This document shows, one piece after another, positions 10,001-18,744 of a DNA stretch of 64,000 nucleotides. Positions within the stretch are counted from its first letter, which is position 1. Each line of letters opens with the position of its first letter. The translations under genes were made by a program, and so were the position numbers. Below the pieces are notes generated by a model. It saw only the letters and a list, made by a program, of their open reading frames with translations, searched no databases and was not told the origin of the DNA. Location of the stretch: positions 1 through 64,000 of the forward strand of contig CAIXXM010000067.1 of NCBI GenBank assembly GCA_903923395.1. The letters run 5' to 3'. Origin of the DNA: an uncultured Acidobacteriia bacterium (GTDB taxonomy: Bacteria > Acidobacteriota > Terriglobia > Bryobacterales > Bryobacteraceae).

Positions 10001-10086
10001 AATGCTCTGCCGCGAATACCTGCCAGGCATCCCTGCAGCGCATTAGTCATTTCCAGTTCTTCTTCTCGATCGGGCAGGCCTTCTGA
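7033..10086 (+). CDS. Omp85-family outer-membrane protein (TamA/BamA-like), POTRA repeats plus beta-barrel
   Basis: The 1017-residue protein has a signal peptide (PRPFGYSLAGLLLLLSLMPPHASGQ). Several POTRA-like repeats follow, each with the pattern G-YF..R.I.ERL....G..YS.A, for example GNSYFNDRAIRERLFLTPKSF. A C-terminal 16-strand-type barrel contains QDRRDDPTDSHKGVYNTLDV and the signature PERFFGGGGNTLRGFPENQAGPRD. The last residues HFQFFFSIGQAF give the aromatic C-terminal signal of barrels. It would insert or translocate outer-membrane proteins. The start at 7033 has AGGA 6 bases upstream; 6997 is an alternative. Residues ~35-55, just after the signal peptide, are encoded by a repeat shared with 5372-5399. 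It overlaps the next gene by 1 bp (TGATG). Pairing with tamB suggests TamA rather than housekeeping BamA. Confidence 0.93.
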   Translation: MVPRPFGYSLAGLLLLLSLMPPHASGQPSSLNQQAAQRTPSGRLDGANGGLRAFEGKPVVNVAFDPPEQPIEGRELFEIMPVKRGELYSAQTIRAAVERLYRSGRYRDIAVDVTPVPGGVTVLFQTKQAWFIGKVFLSGAPGEPPNSGQLVNASRLLLGQPFDESLLAPAIANMQRLLRQNGYFHAEITHQLEYLNRYQQVNVRFQIVAQKRARYDEPEVTGDLSVLSEKQIVSATHWKRFLLPGFRGITQNRTRSGVDSIRLKYENANRLLATVALRDIEDETNVDPKHPAAKPRLVVTPGPKVDITAVGAKVSRRKIKQNIPVFEEHTIDQDLLAEGATNLRDYFQSQGYFEAEVEFKEQQIRNGKSEIVYLINLGSRHTLMKVDIRGNSYFNDRAIRERLFLTPKSFEFRRGRYSEALRRRDEEDIAELYRSNGFRDVNVTSNVVDSGGKTETLAVTFQIKEGPQYTVASLDVSGPTPEARKKLEPLLSRLSSQPGQPFSEFSVAEDRAAIQQFYYESGYTGVSFEWDSVPASKPNTIDLKFVITEGPQQFVREVVTSGLATTRPSIVNKQLMLNPGDALSPTYMAETQRRLYDLGIFASVDMAVQNPDGDTTRKYVLYEMEEASRYSITGGFGIEFARIGGSSALNDFSDPGGATGVNARVSLDLSRLNFLGLGHTVSLRTRYSTLQKRALLNYVAPRIQDNPNLEMTFSVLYDNTHDVRTFQSKREEGSVQLSQRKSKSTTLFYRFNYRNVGVSDLKIDPLLLPRLTQTVRVGISSFNIVQDRRDDPTDSHKGVYNTLDVGLASKIFGSQTSFVRLLARNATYHRLGEKFVLARETQFGWAPAFSVSSNADPSDAIPLPERFFGGGGNTLRGFPENQAGPRDLRTGFPLGGSALFFNNTELRFPLYGANVNGVLFHDAGNIYSSLGNLTFGVKQHDESSFNYMEHAVGFGIRFRTPVGPLRLDLAYSINPPKYNGFAGNYVQLVQCSAANTCQASLQRISHFQFFFSIGQAF
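7135..7162 (+). repeat. 28-bp exact repeat, intragenic copy in the Omp85 gene
   Basis: This is identical to 5372-5399 and read in frame, encoding roughly AAQRTPSGR immediately after the signal peptide. Weaker similarity between the two loci (GGCC...GCG-CTTTTGA) continues to about 7196, so the inserted unit may be ~60 bp. Confidence 0.85.
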
Positions 10087-10712
10087 TGATGTGGAGAATA
10101 CTCCCATGGCTGCTGGCGATTCCTTTGTGCGGCGAGATTGTCGACCGGGTCGCGGTGTCTTTTGGAACCGAAGTCATTACTGCCAGCGAACTCGATGAGC
10201 GCATCCGTCTGACGGCATTCCAGAACAGAACCACTCCAGTCTTCAATCCGGCCAACCGGAAGCAGGCGGCTGAGCAGCTTATTGACCAGCGCTTTGTGAT
10301 GCGGGAGATGCAGCTCGGCCATTATTCGGCACTGGCCGAAGCCGATGCCGCCGTCCTGCTGGCTAATTACGTCAAGGCCACTTATCCCCAGCCCGCGGAT
10401 TTCCCGAAGGCTCTGGCAGATGCCGGACTTAAGCCATCACAACTGCAAGCCGATCTCGCGCGTCAGGCGGATTTGTTGACCTTTCTCAATCTGCGCTTCC
10501 GGCCAGCGGTTCAGGTAACCGAAGAGGATATCCGGAAATATTACAGTGACCGCGTGGATCAAAAGACCGCGTACAATGACGTTCGCTCTGTCATTGAAGA
10601 AGCGCTGACTGCCGCCAGGGCGGATCAGGAACTGGATCTCTGGCTGAAGGATCAGCGCCGCAGAGTCAAGATCGAATATCATCCGGAAGCCTTTGGGGGG
10701 AAAGTACCTTGA
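10086..10712 (+). CDS. periplasmic SurA-N-like chaperone without a parvulin domain
   Basis: The 208-residue protein has an N-terminal signal (MMWRILPWLLAIPLCGE). It continues with IVDRVAVSFGTEVITASELDERIRLTAF and a helical region (RKQAAEQLIDQRFVMREMQ, FLNLRFRPAVQVTEEDIRKYY) that resembles the N-terminal domain of SurA/PpiC chaperones. The rotamase (parvulin) domain is absent: after TEEDIRKYYSDRV the chain goes straight to the closing helix VIEEALTAARADQELDLWLKDQRR. It sits between the Omp85 and TamB genes with a 1-bp overlap upstream and a 4-bp overlap downstream. It could therefore chaperone substrates in transit to the outer membrane. Function is inferred from fold similarity and position. 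Confidence 0.78.
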   Translation: MMWRILPWLLAIPLCGEIVDRVAVSFGTEVITASELDERIRLTAFQNRTTPVFNPANRKQAAEQLIDQRFVMREMQLGHYSALAEADAAVLLANYVKATYPQPADFPKALADAGLKPSQLQADLARQADLLTFLNLRFRPAVQVTEEDIRKYYSDRVDQKTAYNDVRSVIEEALTAARADQELDLWLKDQRRRVKIEYHPEAFGGKVP

Positions 10713-13700
10713 AGCTGAGCAGACCGGCAAAAGCAGGGTTGTTCGCGGCCAGCGCGCTGGTGCTGTTCATGCTCCTCGCGGGGATTGCGGGTATCGTGTT
10801 GCTCCGCAGTGAATGGCTGCGCGAGAACGTACGTACCCGTATCATCACGGAGTTGGAGAGGGCGACCGGCGGCCGTGTGGAACTCGGGGCCTTTGACTTC
10901 GACTGGGCTGCAAGGATGGCGGAAGTCAAGGGTCTGGTTATCCATGGCAAAGAACCTGCCGGAGATCCGCCGCTGCTCTCGATTGACCGCGTGGCACTGC
11001 AGTTCAAGATCCTCTCGCTGCTCCGGCAGGAATTCGATTTGACCGCTTTAGCGGTGGAGCACCCGCAGACCAGAGTCATTCTCTATCCCGATGGCAGCAC
11101 GAACGTTCCTGAGCCCAAGGTGAAGAAGCAGTCTTCCCGGCCTTTCGCAGAGACCATACTGGACCTGAAGATCGGTTCCTTTGTTCTAACCGGTGGAGAG
11201 GCCGTTGCTGAGACCCCGAAGGGGAGAAAGAAGTCCACCGGGTGGCAAACCAAGGCGCAGAATCTGGCGATTCATCTGGCATACGATGCAGCAGCACTCC
11301 GTTACTCAGGCGACTTACAACTCGCACCACTGCACTTTGATTCGAAGGAGACCGGCCCTATGGACTTCCGAATTCAAACGCAGATTGCGCTCGAAAAGAA
11401 CCGCCTGCTGGTCTCGAAGGCAGAAGTGAAGAGCAAACTCGCCGATGTGACGGTAACCAGCTTCGTGCTGGATAACTTCACAGACCCTGTGATGACCGGT
11501 GATCTCTACGCCAAGGCCTCTCTCTACGAGGTTGGGATTCTTGCGGGCTGGACAAGTCATCAGGCGGCGACCGCTATCCTGCGCGGCAAAGCGCGATTCG
11601 TATCTCTCAGTGACTACGAAGTTAGTGGAACCGTTCACAGTGATGCCGTTGATTTTGCGACAGGATCAAGACGCTTCCAGTTGAAAGGTGCCAGAGTCGA
11701 CTCACGCTTCAAAATGCTGGCCGATCATGTGGATTTGGACGGAATAAGAATTCAGTCCCTCGGTGGCACTGTTACCGGCAAGGGAGTTATCCGCGGCTGG
11801 GACGCGTTTCAGGCACAGGGGAAAGTGGAAGGGATCGGCGTAAGGAATGTTGCTGCGACTTTCACCCAATATGCACTCCCCTATGATGCCTCCGCTGCAG
11901 GCGATTACGAGGTGCACGGTGCTTTCTTCCATATTGGAGATACACAGGTCAGTGGCCGCTTTGAGTTAACCCCTGCTGCAAACAGTCCTGCAGTCACAGG
12001 CCTGGCAGGTCTGCAGTATAACGGCACCACCGGTGATCTGACCTTCGGCGAATCTTATGTCAGCTTCCCTCACACCCGAGTCGACCTGACCGGCGTGCTG
12101 GACAAGAAGCTAAGCGTCGATGCATTTTCGACGAATCCCGTGGACTTACTCCCCTTCTTTGGCATCACGACACTGCCGGTAAGTCTCAAGAACGGCTCCG
12201 CGACGTTTGTGGGCACTCTCCAGGGAGATACTCTGGACCCTGTTATCCACGGTCACCTTGAAGTACATAATCCCGTCTATAACGGGCAGATGGCAGACAG
12301 CGCGACGGCGGATGTGACCCTGGACCACGCGGGTGTCAAAGTTGCATCCGGACGTCTTGTGCACGGTAGCTTTTCCGCGCAGACGGAAGGCTCGCTCGCA
12401 TGGAAGGATTGGACACTGGACGATCACGGCCGTCTGGACGCGCGTATCCAAGCCAAGCAGGCAGATCTCGGACGCTTGATGGGTGTTTTGAATGCTGGCG
12501 ATTTGCCGCTAAAAGGCGCACTCGACGCCACTCTCCGTGTTGCAGGGGAGATGAGTAACCCGCGAATCACGGCCGATCTGCGTGCCAGTGCAGGCAGTTA
12601 TTCCGGTGAACCGTTCGACAGTATCACGGCCCATGTGGAATCCCCCACATCCAGCCAGCAAACTGCCCAGGGCGAAATTACTGCTGGTCTGCGGAACGCC
12701 AAGGTCAGTCTGCGTTATGACCACGCGGCCGATGCGCTGGTACCCGGCGCGCTCTCCATTCATGTCGAAACCAATCCTGTCACGCTCAGCCAGATTCAGA
12801 TGTTTCACGAGCAACTGCCATCTTTGACCGGCGATGCTGTGCTGCGTGCGGATGGCTCTGCGTCGGTTGTGCAGAATGCGAAGAAAGAAACCAGAATCCG
12901 CTTTTCCCGTTTGGATGGGGATTTGCAAGTCAATGGGATCGATCTCGCCGGCCGCAAGTTGGGCAGCTTACATGTGAGCGCGGTGACCCGCAATGACATC
13001 ATGACCGCCAAGCTGACCGCCAATGCGGCAGGTGCCAACATCTCCGGGGAGTCCACCATCCAGCTTGCCGGTGACTATAACATGCAGACCCGGATCGCTG
13101 CGTCCAGGATTGACTTAAATACTGTCTGGAATCTACTCAATCCCGAAACAGCAGCGGGGTCTTTTAACTTCGGTGGCAATGCTGAGGCAGCAGTAAACTT
13201 ATCTGGTCCGCTGACCAGGGTGGACGACGTTACTGGTTCTCTGGAGATTCCCAGGTTCGAACTGAAGCCTCTGCCCGCCGCCGGTACACCCCGGAACCTA
13301 CAGACCTTTGCTGTGAAAAATGCCGGAACCTTGCGCGCCAGGCTGTCGCAAGCTGTGATCCGTCTGGAAGATTTCCGCTTCGAAGCGCCTAACACCAACT
13401 TGGCACTCACCGGCAACATTGCCTTGCGGCAGGCCAATCCGCTGGACCTGCGGGCGCAGGGCAAGGTAGATCTGAAGATACTGGAAGGCTTCAGCACCGA
13501 CCTCGCCTCTGCCGGCGATCTGAATGTAAATGCTGCTATGCGCGGCACCTTTGACAGCCCCGATTTCTCAGGCCGCGCTCAACTGGCCGGTGGTGACTTC
13601 CACTTAGCCGACTTTTCTAACGGACTCACCAATGCCAATGGCCTGATTCTATTCAACGGGTCACGTGCCACCATCCAGAATCTTTCGGCGGAATCCGGCG

Positions 13701-14734
13701 GGGGCAAGGTTGACGCCACGGGCTTTATCGCTGTGATGAAGGGGATCTTAGCCTTCAATCTCGAAACCCATCTTTCCTCTGTCCGTGTCAGATATCCGGA
13801 AGGGGTAAGTACGGTCGCCGACGCCAATATCAAGGTCGCGGGGACCTCGCAGCGCAGCCAGGCATCTGGCCGCGTGTCGATCCGCAGGATGACGATCAAT
13901 CCGAAGTCTGAAGCTGGCGGCATCCTGGCGAAGTCCGTGGAACCCGTGCGGACTCCATCCGCAAGTAAGGGTTTGCTGGCGAATCTGAATCTTGACGTGC
14001 AGGTGGAGACGGCGCCGGATCTCGCCCTGCAGACCAACCTGGCGCAGACCTTGCAGGCGCAGGCCAACCTCCGCCTCAGCGGTACCGCTGTGAATCCAGC
14101 GCTGTTGGGCCGCGTCACTGTAACCGAAGGAGAAATTGTATTCTTCGGCAATAAATACACCATCACGCAGGGCACCGTATCGTTTTTTAATCCGGTCCGC
14201 GTGGAGCCGATTCTTAATGTGGATCTGGAAACCAAAGCCCGCGGCGTGCAGATTATCATCACAGTCTCGGGCCCCGTGGATAAGCCTTTGAACGTGACTT
14301 ACCGGTCTGATCCGCCCTTGCAGTTCTCTGACATTGTGGCGCTGCTCGCAACGGGCCGCTCCCCTACGGATCCATCCATCGCCCTGCGGGATTCCGGTGG
14401 CAACCAGAGCCTGCAGCAGATGGGGGCATCGGCGCTGCTCGGGCAGGCGATTGCGAATCCCGTGTCGGGCCGCTTACAACGCTTCTTCGGGGTAAGTAAG
14501 TTGAAGATTGATCCCCAGTTATCCGGCATCACCGGAAGTCCGCAGGCGCGTTTGACCATCGAGCAGCAGATTACTCCAGATATCCTGTTCACTTACATTA
14601 CGGATGTCTCCAGCACCAGCACGCAGTTAATCCGGGTGGAATGGGCGTTTGACAAAACCTGGTCAGCAATTCTCACACGGGAAGAAAACGGGTACGTAGG
14701 TCTGGACTTCGCGTATAAGAAGCGGTTCAAGTAA
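10709..14734 (+). CDS. tamB: TamB-like translocation and assembly module protein (DUF490 C-terminal domain)
   Basis: The 1341-residue protein has a single N-terminal membrane anchor (AGLFAASALVLFMLLAGIAGIVLL). A very long beta-rich, AsmA/TamB-like repeat body follows. The C terminus is the conserved TamB domain: GRVTVTEGEIVFFGNKYTITQGTVSFFNP, PLQFSDIVALLATGRSP and the final LTREENGYVGLDFAYKKRFK. TamB-type proteins bridge the periplasm and work with an Omp85 partner in envelope assembly or lipid transport. The start is TTG, preceded by a G-rich ribosome site and overlapping the upstream stop (TTGA). It ends 1 bp before the convergent mutM stop, so no terminator fits between them. Homology is clear from the C-terminal domain. 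Confidence 0.93.
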   Translation: MKLSRPAKAGLFAASALVLFMLLAGIAGIVLLRSEWLRENVRTRIITELERATGGRVELGAFDFDWAARMAEVKGLVIHGKEPAGDPPLLSIDRVALQFKILSLLRQEFDLTALAVEHPQTRVILYPDGSTNVPEPKVKKQSSRPFAETILDLKIGSFVLTGGEAVAETPKGRKKSTGWQTKAQNLAIHLAYDAAALRYSGDLQLAPLHFDSKETGPMDFRIQTQIALEKNRLLVSKAEVKSKLADVTVTSFVLDNFTDPVMTGDLYAKASLYEVGILAGWTSHQAATAILRGKARFVSLSDYEVSGTVHSDAVDFATGSRRFQLKGARVDSRFKMLADHVDLDGIRIQSLGGTVTGKGVIRGWDAFQAQGKVEGIGVRNVAATFTQYALPYDASAAGDYEVHGAFFHIGDTQVSGRFELTPAANSPAVTGLAGLQYNGTTGDLTFGESYVSFPHTRVDLTGVLDKKLSVDAFSTNPVDLLPFFGITTLPVSLKNGSATFVGTLQGDTLDPVIHGHLEVHNPVYNGQMADSATADVTLDHAGVKVASGRLVHGSFSAQTEGSLAWKDWTLDDHGRLDARIQAKQADLGRLMGVLNAGDLPLKGALDATLRVAGEMSNPRITADLRASAGSYSGEPFDSITAHVESPTSSQQTAQGEITAGLRNAKVSLRYDHAADALVPGALSIHVETNPVTLSQIQMFHEQLPSLTGDAVLRADGSASVVQNAKKETRIRFSRLDGDLQVNGIDLAGRKLGSLHVSAVTRNDIMTAKLTANAAGANISGESTIQLAGDYNMQTRIAASRIDLNTVWNLLNPETAAGSFNFGGNAEAAVNLSGPLTRVDDVTGSLEIPRFELKPLPAAGTPRNLQTFAVKNAGTLRARLSQAVIRLEDFRFEAPNTNLALTGNIALRQANPLDLRAQGKVDLKILEGFSTDLASAGDLNVNAAMRGTFDSPDFSGRAQLAGGDFHLADFSNGLTNANGLILFNGSRATIQNLSAESGGGKVDATGFIAVMKGILAFNLETHLSSVRVRYPEGVSTVADANIKVAGTSQRSQASGRVSIRRMTINPKSEAGGILAKSVEPVRTPSASKGLLANLNLDVQVETAPDLALQTNLAQTLQAQANLRLSGTAVNPALLGRVTVTEGEIVFFGNKYTITQGTVSFFNPVRVEPILNVDLETKARGVQIIITVSGPVDKPLNVTYRSDPPLQFSDIVALLATGRSPTDPSIALRDSGGNQSLQQMGASALLGQAIANPVSGRLQRFFGVSKLKIDPQLSGITGSPQARLTIEQQITPDILFTYITDVSSTSTQLIRVEWAFDKTWSAILTREENGYVGLDFAYKKRFK

Positions 14735-14735
14735 C

Positions 14736-15524
14736 TTACTTCTGGCAAACCCCGCAATAGTGCGTGCCGCGTTGCGCCAGGATGATCCGCTTCACGGGCA
14801 TGCCGCACGTGGTGCAAGGTTCCCCGTGCCGCTGATAGACCCTGTGGCTGTTCTGAAAATCTCCTTTGTTGCCATCAGCATCCACATAGTCTGACACCGA
14901 AGATCCCCGCGCAGCAATGGCTTCGGAGAGCACTTCCCGCATGGCATCGAAAATCTTCCGGATGCGGTCCTTGGCAAGCGATGCAGCTTTCCTGCGGGGC
15001 AAGACACCGGCACGGTGCAGTAACTCATCGGCATAGATATTCCCCACACCGCGCACCACGGCCTGATTCAACAACACCGCTTTGATCGGCGACTTCCGTT
15101 CTCTCACCCTGCGTGTGAACTCTTCCAGCGTAACTTCGAGTGGTTCGGGCCCCAGTGCCGCCACGCGCTCCGGCAGAGTTGCGCCATATTCGATCCGTCC
15201 GAATTGCCGGGGATCATCAAAGAGCAGCATGTTGTGCTCCAGAGTGAATAGCGCATGGGTCCATTTGGTCGGTTCCGGGTCAATCAGCAGGCGCCCGGTC
15301 ATGCCGAGGTGTACCGTCAGAACCCCGCGCTCCAATTGGATGGCGATGAACTTGCCGTGCCGCTTGATCCCTTCGATCTTCTGGCCGGTGACCGCCTCCA
15401 CGGTCGCCTGTGCTTCGCCCTTCAGAATCCGCAACTGCCGGAATTCGGCGTGTTGGATCCGTTGCCCCACTATCACCGGGGCAAGGCTTCGAACCACTGT
15501 TTCTACTTCGGGAAGTTCAGGCAT
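14736..15524 (-). CDS. mutM: formamidopyrimidine-DNA glycosylase (Fpg/MutM)
   Basis: The 262-residue protein starts PELPEVETVVRSL, with the catalytic N-terminal Pro2 and Glu3 exposed after Met removal. It has the lesion-recognition region, VRGVGNIYADELLHRAGVLP (helix-two-turn-helix) and a C-terminal zinc finger with four cysteines, CTTCGMPVKRIILAQRGTHYCGVCQ. It removes 8-oxoguanine and formamidopyrimidines and has AP-lyase activity. Length is normal for the family. It overlaps the upstream Rieske gene by 8 bp, so both are likely on one transcript. Confidence 0.96.
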   Translation of the reverse strand: MPELPEVETVVRSLAPVIVGQRIQHAEFRQLRILKGEAQATVEAVTGQKIEGIKRHGKFIAIQLERGVLTVHLGMTGRLLIDPEPTKWTHALFTLEHNMLLFDDPRQFGRIEYGATLPERVAALGPEPLEVTLEEFTRRVRERKSPIKAVLLNQAVVRGVGNIYADELLHRAGVLPRRKAASLAKDRIRKIFDAMREVLSEAIAARGSSVSDYVDADGNKGDFQNSHRVYQRHGEPCTTCGMPVKRIILAQRGTHYCGVCQK

Positions 15525-15828
15525 CAGGGGTATCCAGGTAGACGACGCCGTCTTCCACCTTCACGGGGAAGGCCGGCACGTGCAGTTTCGGATTGAAATC
15601 GCATTCGCCTGATTTCGAGTCAAAGCCCCACATGTGCCAGGGACAGAGGATCACGTCTCCATGCAGCGTACCTTGCCCCAGAGGGCCGCGGGCATGCGGA
15701 CACACCCCTGAAATCGCCCGGATCTCCCCCGCGACATTGCACACCGCGTAAAGATCATTCCCCCGGATCACCTCAATCACAGCCCCCGGGGGGACCTCAT
15801 TGACCGTTGCTGCTCTCCAAAATGCCAT
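15517..15828 (-). CDS. Rieske [2Fe-2S] ferredoxin-like protein
   Basis: The 103-residue protein has the two Rieske ligand boxes CPHARGPL and CPWHMWGF, giving the two Cys and two His cluster ligands. It lacks a signal or membrane helix, so it is a soluble cytoplasmic ferredoxin of the type that serves dioxygenases or acts as a NirD-like subunit. No oxygenase partner is near. It overlaps mutM by 8 bp and is divergent from the helicase gene, with 42 bp between starts. The electron acceptor is unknown. Confidence 0.92.
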   Translation of the reverse strand: MAFWRAATVNEVPPGAVIEVIRGNDLYAVCNVAGEIRAISGVCPHARGPLGQGTLHGDVILCPWHMWGFDSKSGECDFNPKLHVPAFPVKVEDGVVYLDTPDA

Positions 15829-15870
15829 CGCTTCCTAGAAGCATAGACGATGGTGCGAAAATTGTAATCA

Positions 15871-18555
15871 GTGGACTTTCTCTCTGGCCTGAACCCCCAA
15901 CAGCGCGAAGCAGTGGAAACAACCGAAGGTCCCGTGCTGATTCTGGCTGGCGCGGGCTCGGGCAAAACCCGCGTCATCACGCACCGGATCGCGCATCTGA
16001 TCACCGCCAGGCACGTGCCGCCGTCGTCTATTCTGTCGGTCACCTTCACGAACAAGGCCGCCGGAGAAATGCGGAACCGCATCGGCAACATCCTGGCCGG
16101 AGTCGGCATGAACGGGCAGCCCCTGCTCGCCACGTTCCACAGCTTCTGCGTGCGGTTGCTGCGGCGTGACGGCGATGCGCTGGCACCCATCCGTCCAGGC
16201 TTCTCCAAAACCTTTTCCATCTACGATGATGACGATCAGCTCGCCATCATCAAGGCTGCCTATAAGCGTATGGGCCTCGATGAGAAGGCCATGCCGTACC
16301 GCAACACGCTTTCCGCCATCAGCAGCGCGAAGAGCAACAAAGAAACCCCGCAGGACCTCTACAACCGCGCGACTGACCCCCGCGTCACCAAAATCGCCGC
16401 CGTTTTCGAAGAATACGAGACCGCTCTGCGCCAGGCCAATGCCCTCGACTTCGATGACCTGCTGCTCGAAACCGTCCGCCTGCTGTATCACGATGCCGAA
16501 ACGCGCGAGGCCTGGAACCGCCGTCTCAGCTACATCATGATCGATGAGTATCAGGACACCAACCGCTCGCAATACGAATTGATGCGCCTGCTCACCCAGC
16601 GCCACAGCAATGTCTGCGTTGTCGGTGATGAGGACCAGTCGATCTACAGCTGGCGCGGCGCGGATATCCGCAACATTCTTGATTTCGAGAAGGACTTCCC
16701 GCAGGCGAAGGTGATCCGTCTGGAGCAGAACTACCGCTCCACGAAAAATATTCTGGAAGCCGCCAGCGTCGTTGTGGCCAACAACAAAGAGCGCAAGGGA
16801 AAGTGGCTCTGGACCGATGCCGATGAGGGGGATGTCCTCACCATCTACCCGGCCTACGATTCCGAAAACGAAGCGCTGTTCATTGCTGACACTACGGAGA
16901 AGGTACTTCGCCAGCATCCCGAATACAAGGTGGCGATCCTTTACCGGACGAACTCACAATCCCGTCAGATTGAAGAAGCGCTCCGCCGCTATAACCGGGC
17001 TTATGTTGTGGTTGGCGGCACCAGCTATTACCAGCGCGCGGAAGTGAAGGATATCGTTGCGTACCTCAAGCTTGCGGTGCAGCAATCCGATTCCATCGCC
17101 CTGGCGCGGATCATCAATGTTCCCGCCCGCGGCATCGGCAAGACCACCGTGGAACAGGCCGACAAGTTCGCGAACGAGGGTGGCATCAGTCTCTGGGATG
17201 CGATCAACCACATGCTGGAGACAAACGCCTTTGGCACACGCGCGCACGCCGCGGTGAGAGTCTTCCGCGATCTGATTGTGGAACTTGCGGAGGCCGTGGA
17301 GCGCCTTCCGCTGAATGAAGCACTGGCCTTCATTGAGGAGCGCACTGGTTACCGGCGCATGCTGGAACAGGAAAACACTCCGGAATCCCAGGCGCGCCTC
17401 GAAAATCTCAACGAATTGATGAACGCCGCGGCGGAAGCGGTGGAGCGCGGCGAATCTGTCGCGGACTTCCTGGATCACGCGGCCCTGGTCGCCCAGACCG
17501 ATTCCATCGACGCAAATGCGCAGGTCACCCTGATGACCATCCACAATGCCAAGGGTTTGGAATTCCCGATGGTATTCCTCGCCGGCATGGAAGAAGGGCT
17601 CTTTCCGCACAGCAGGTCTATCAATAGTGAAGCCGCCATGGAAGAGGAGCGCCGCCTCTGCTACGTGGGTATGACGCGCGCGGAAAAGCGCCTCATCATG
17701 ACATGGGCGAAGTACCGGCGCCGTTTCGGGGGCGGGGAACAGGAGCGCACCATGGCCTCCCGCTTCCTGAAAGAAGTTCCGTCGAATCTTGTCATCAATA
17801 TGGGGGTGGATGAGGACGACGTTCCGAGCGTCGACCTCAGCAGTGAACGGCAATTCGTCCGGGACGAATCGCGCAAGAACCTCTACACGGGCAAAACGTA
17901 CAATTCACTCGAAAACATTTCTGCGTTCTTCAAGGAGCGCGGGATCAATACAACGCTGCGTCCCAGTTCGCCGCCGCCTGCGCAAAGAAGCGCCCCGCCT
18001 GCGATGCGGCCTCCGCAGGCCCCGGTTGCACCCCGGCAGACGGCGTTCACGCGTCCACCGGTTGCCCCGCCTGCCCCGCCGCAGGTCAGCGATGATCTGC
18101 CGCCCTGGGAAACGGGTCCATCAAAATCACCCACTCCGATTACGGCAGGACGCCCTGCCACACCCGTCGGCACTCGTCCGCCCGGACCCGCTCCGGTGCG
18201 CCCAATCGGACCACCTCCGGTCGTCAACAGGCCGCCGATGCCTCCCGCGCCGGTCCAAAAACCGCCCGTCCGGCCCGCCGGACAGCAAATGATTCGGCAG
18301 CCGGAGCAAACTGGGCTATTTGGAGATGCAAACAGCCTCTTCCCCCCTGTACAATCAAAGACAACGCTTCCCAAAGCGCCCCCGTCCCCGAAATCGCCTC
18401 CGCGAACAGGAACAGTGGTTGAACATCCGAAGTACGGCACTGGCACAATTGTTCGGCGGGAAGGCGAGGGAGATGACGCCAAAGTAGTCGTCATATTCCA
18501 GCGATACGGGATGAAGAAATTAGTGGAGAAATACGCCGGCTTGAAGAAGTCCTGA
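15871..18555 (+). CDS. ATP-dependent DNA helicase, PcrA/UvrD type
   Basis: The 894-residue protein is a superfamily 1A helicase. Motifs seen are LNPQQREAV (Q), GAGSGKTRV (Walker A), FTNKAAGEM (Ia), DEYQDTN (Walker B), VGDEDQSIYSWRGA (III), QNYRS (IV), MTIHNAKGLEF (V) and EEERRLCYVGMTRA (VI). After the core is a long Pro-rich linker (residues ~690-830). The C-terminal module HPKYGTGTIVRREGEGDDAKVVVIF...KKLVEKYAGLK matches the RNA-polymerase-binding tail of PcrA/UvrD. It would serve nucleotide excision repair and conflict resolution. The start is GTG at 15871 (DFLSGLNPQQ) with no strong ribosome site. The Pro-rich linker is longer than in typical PcrA. Confidence 0.95.
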   Translation: MDFLSGLNPQQREAVETTEGPVLILAGAGSGKTRVITHRIAHLITARHVPPSSILSVTFTNKAAGEMRNRIGNILAGVGMNGQPLLATFHSFCVRLLRRDGDALAPIRPGFSKTFSIYDDDDQLAIIKAAYKRMGLDEKAMPYRNTLSAISSAKSNKETPQDLYNRATDPRVTKIAAVFEEYETALRQANALDFDDLLLETVRLLYHDAETREAWNRRLSYIMIDEYQDTNRSQYELMRLLTQRHSNVCVVGDEDQSIYSWRGADIRNILDFEKDFPQAKVIRLEQNYRSTKNILEAASVVVANNKERKGKWLWTDADEGDVLTIYPAYDSENEALFIADTTEKVLRQHPEYKVAILYRTNSQSRQIEEALRRYNRAYVVVGGTSYYQRAEVKDIVAYLKLAVQQSDSIALARIINVPARGIGKTTVEQADKFANEGGISLWDAINHMLETNAFGTRAHAAVRVFRDLIVELAEAVERLPLNEALAFIEERTGYRRMLEQENTPESQARLENLNELMNAAAEAVERGESVADFLDHAALVAQTDSIDANAQVTLMTIHNAKGLEFPMVFLAGMEEGLFPHSRSINSEAAMEEERRLCYVGMTRAEKRLIMTWAKYRRRFGGGEQERTMASRFLKEVPSNLVINMGVDEDDVPSVDLSSERQFVRDESRKNLYTGKTYNSLENISAFFKERGINTTLRPSSPPPAQRSAPPAMRPPQAPVAPRQTAFTRPPVAPPAPPQVSDDLPPWETGPSKSPTPITAGRPATPVGTRPPGPAPVRPIGPPPVVNRPPMPPAPVQKPPVRPAGQQMIRQPEQTGLFGDANSLFPPVQSKTTLPKAPPSPKSPPRTGTVVEHPKYGTGTIVRREGEGDDAKVVVIFQRYGMKKLVEKYAGLKKS

Positions 18556-18588
18556 CCAATGCGGGGCGCCGGTGGGCACATTTTACAG

Positions 18589-18744
18589 ATGAATACGACG
18601 ACTCTTGAACCAACAGAACGCAAAGCAGCCAAGCGGGCAGCGCGGAAGAAAGCAGCGCCCAAGGCGGCGCGTCCTTCCAACGTGGCACGCGGCTCCATGA
18701 AGAAAAAGATCCGCAAGATGGCTCAGGGCACCCGGAAGCGCTAG
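18589..18744 (+). CDS. small highly basic Lys/Arg/Ala-rich protein
   Basis: The reading frame gives 51 residues, MNTTTLEPTERKAAKRAARK and so on, ending KKKIRKMAQGTRKR; about 40% are Lys or Arg. It is tucked between the helicase stop (18555) and the permease GTG, which follows its TAG directly, so it can be cotranscribed and coupled. Composition suggests nucleic-acid binding, like histone-H1-like or ribosome-associated small proteins, but no family is recognised. The ribosome site is weak. It could be a real small gene or a composition artefact; gene packing favours real. Confidence 0.55.
   Translation: MNTTTLEPTERKAAKRAARKKAAPKAARPSNVARGSMKKKIRKMAQGTRKR

Noticed and set aside
15868-16917. 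349-codon - strand open frame
   Set aside because: Antisense to the helicase core, which has all SF1 motifs.
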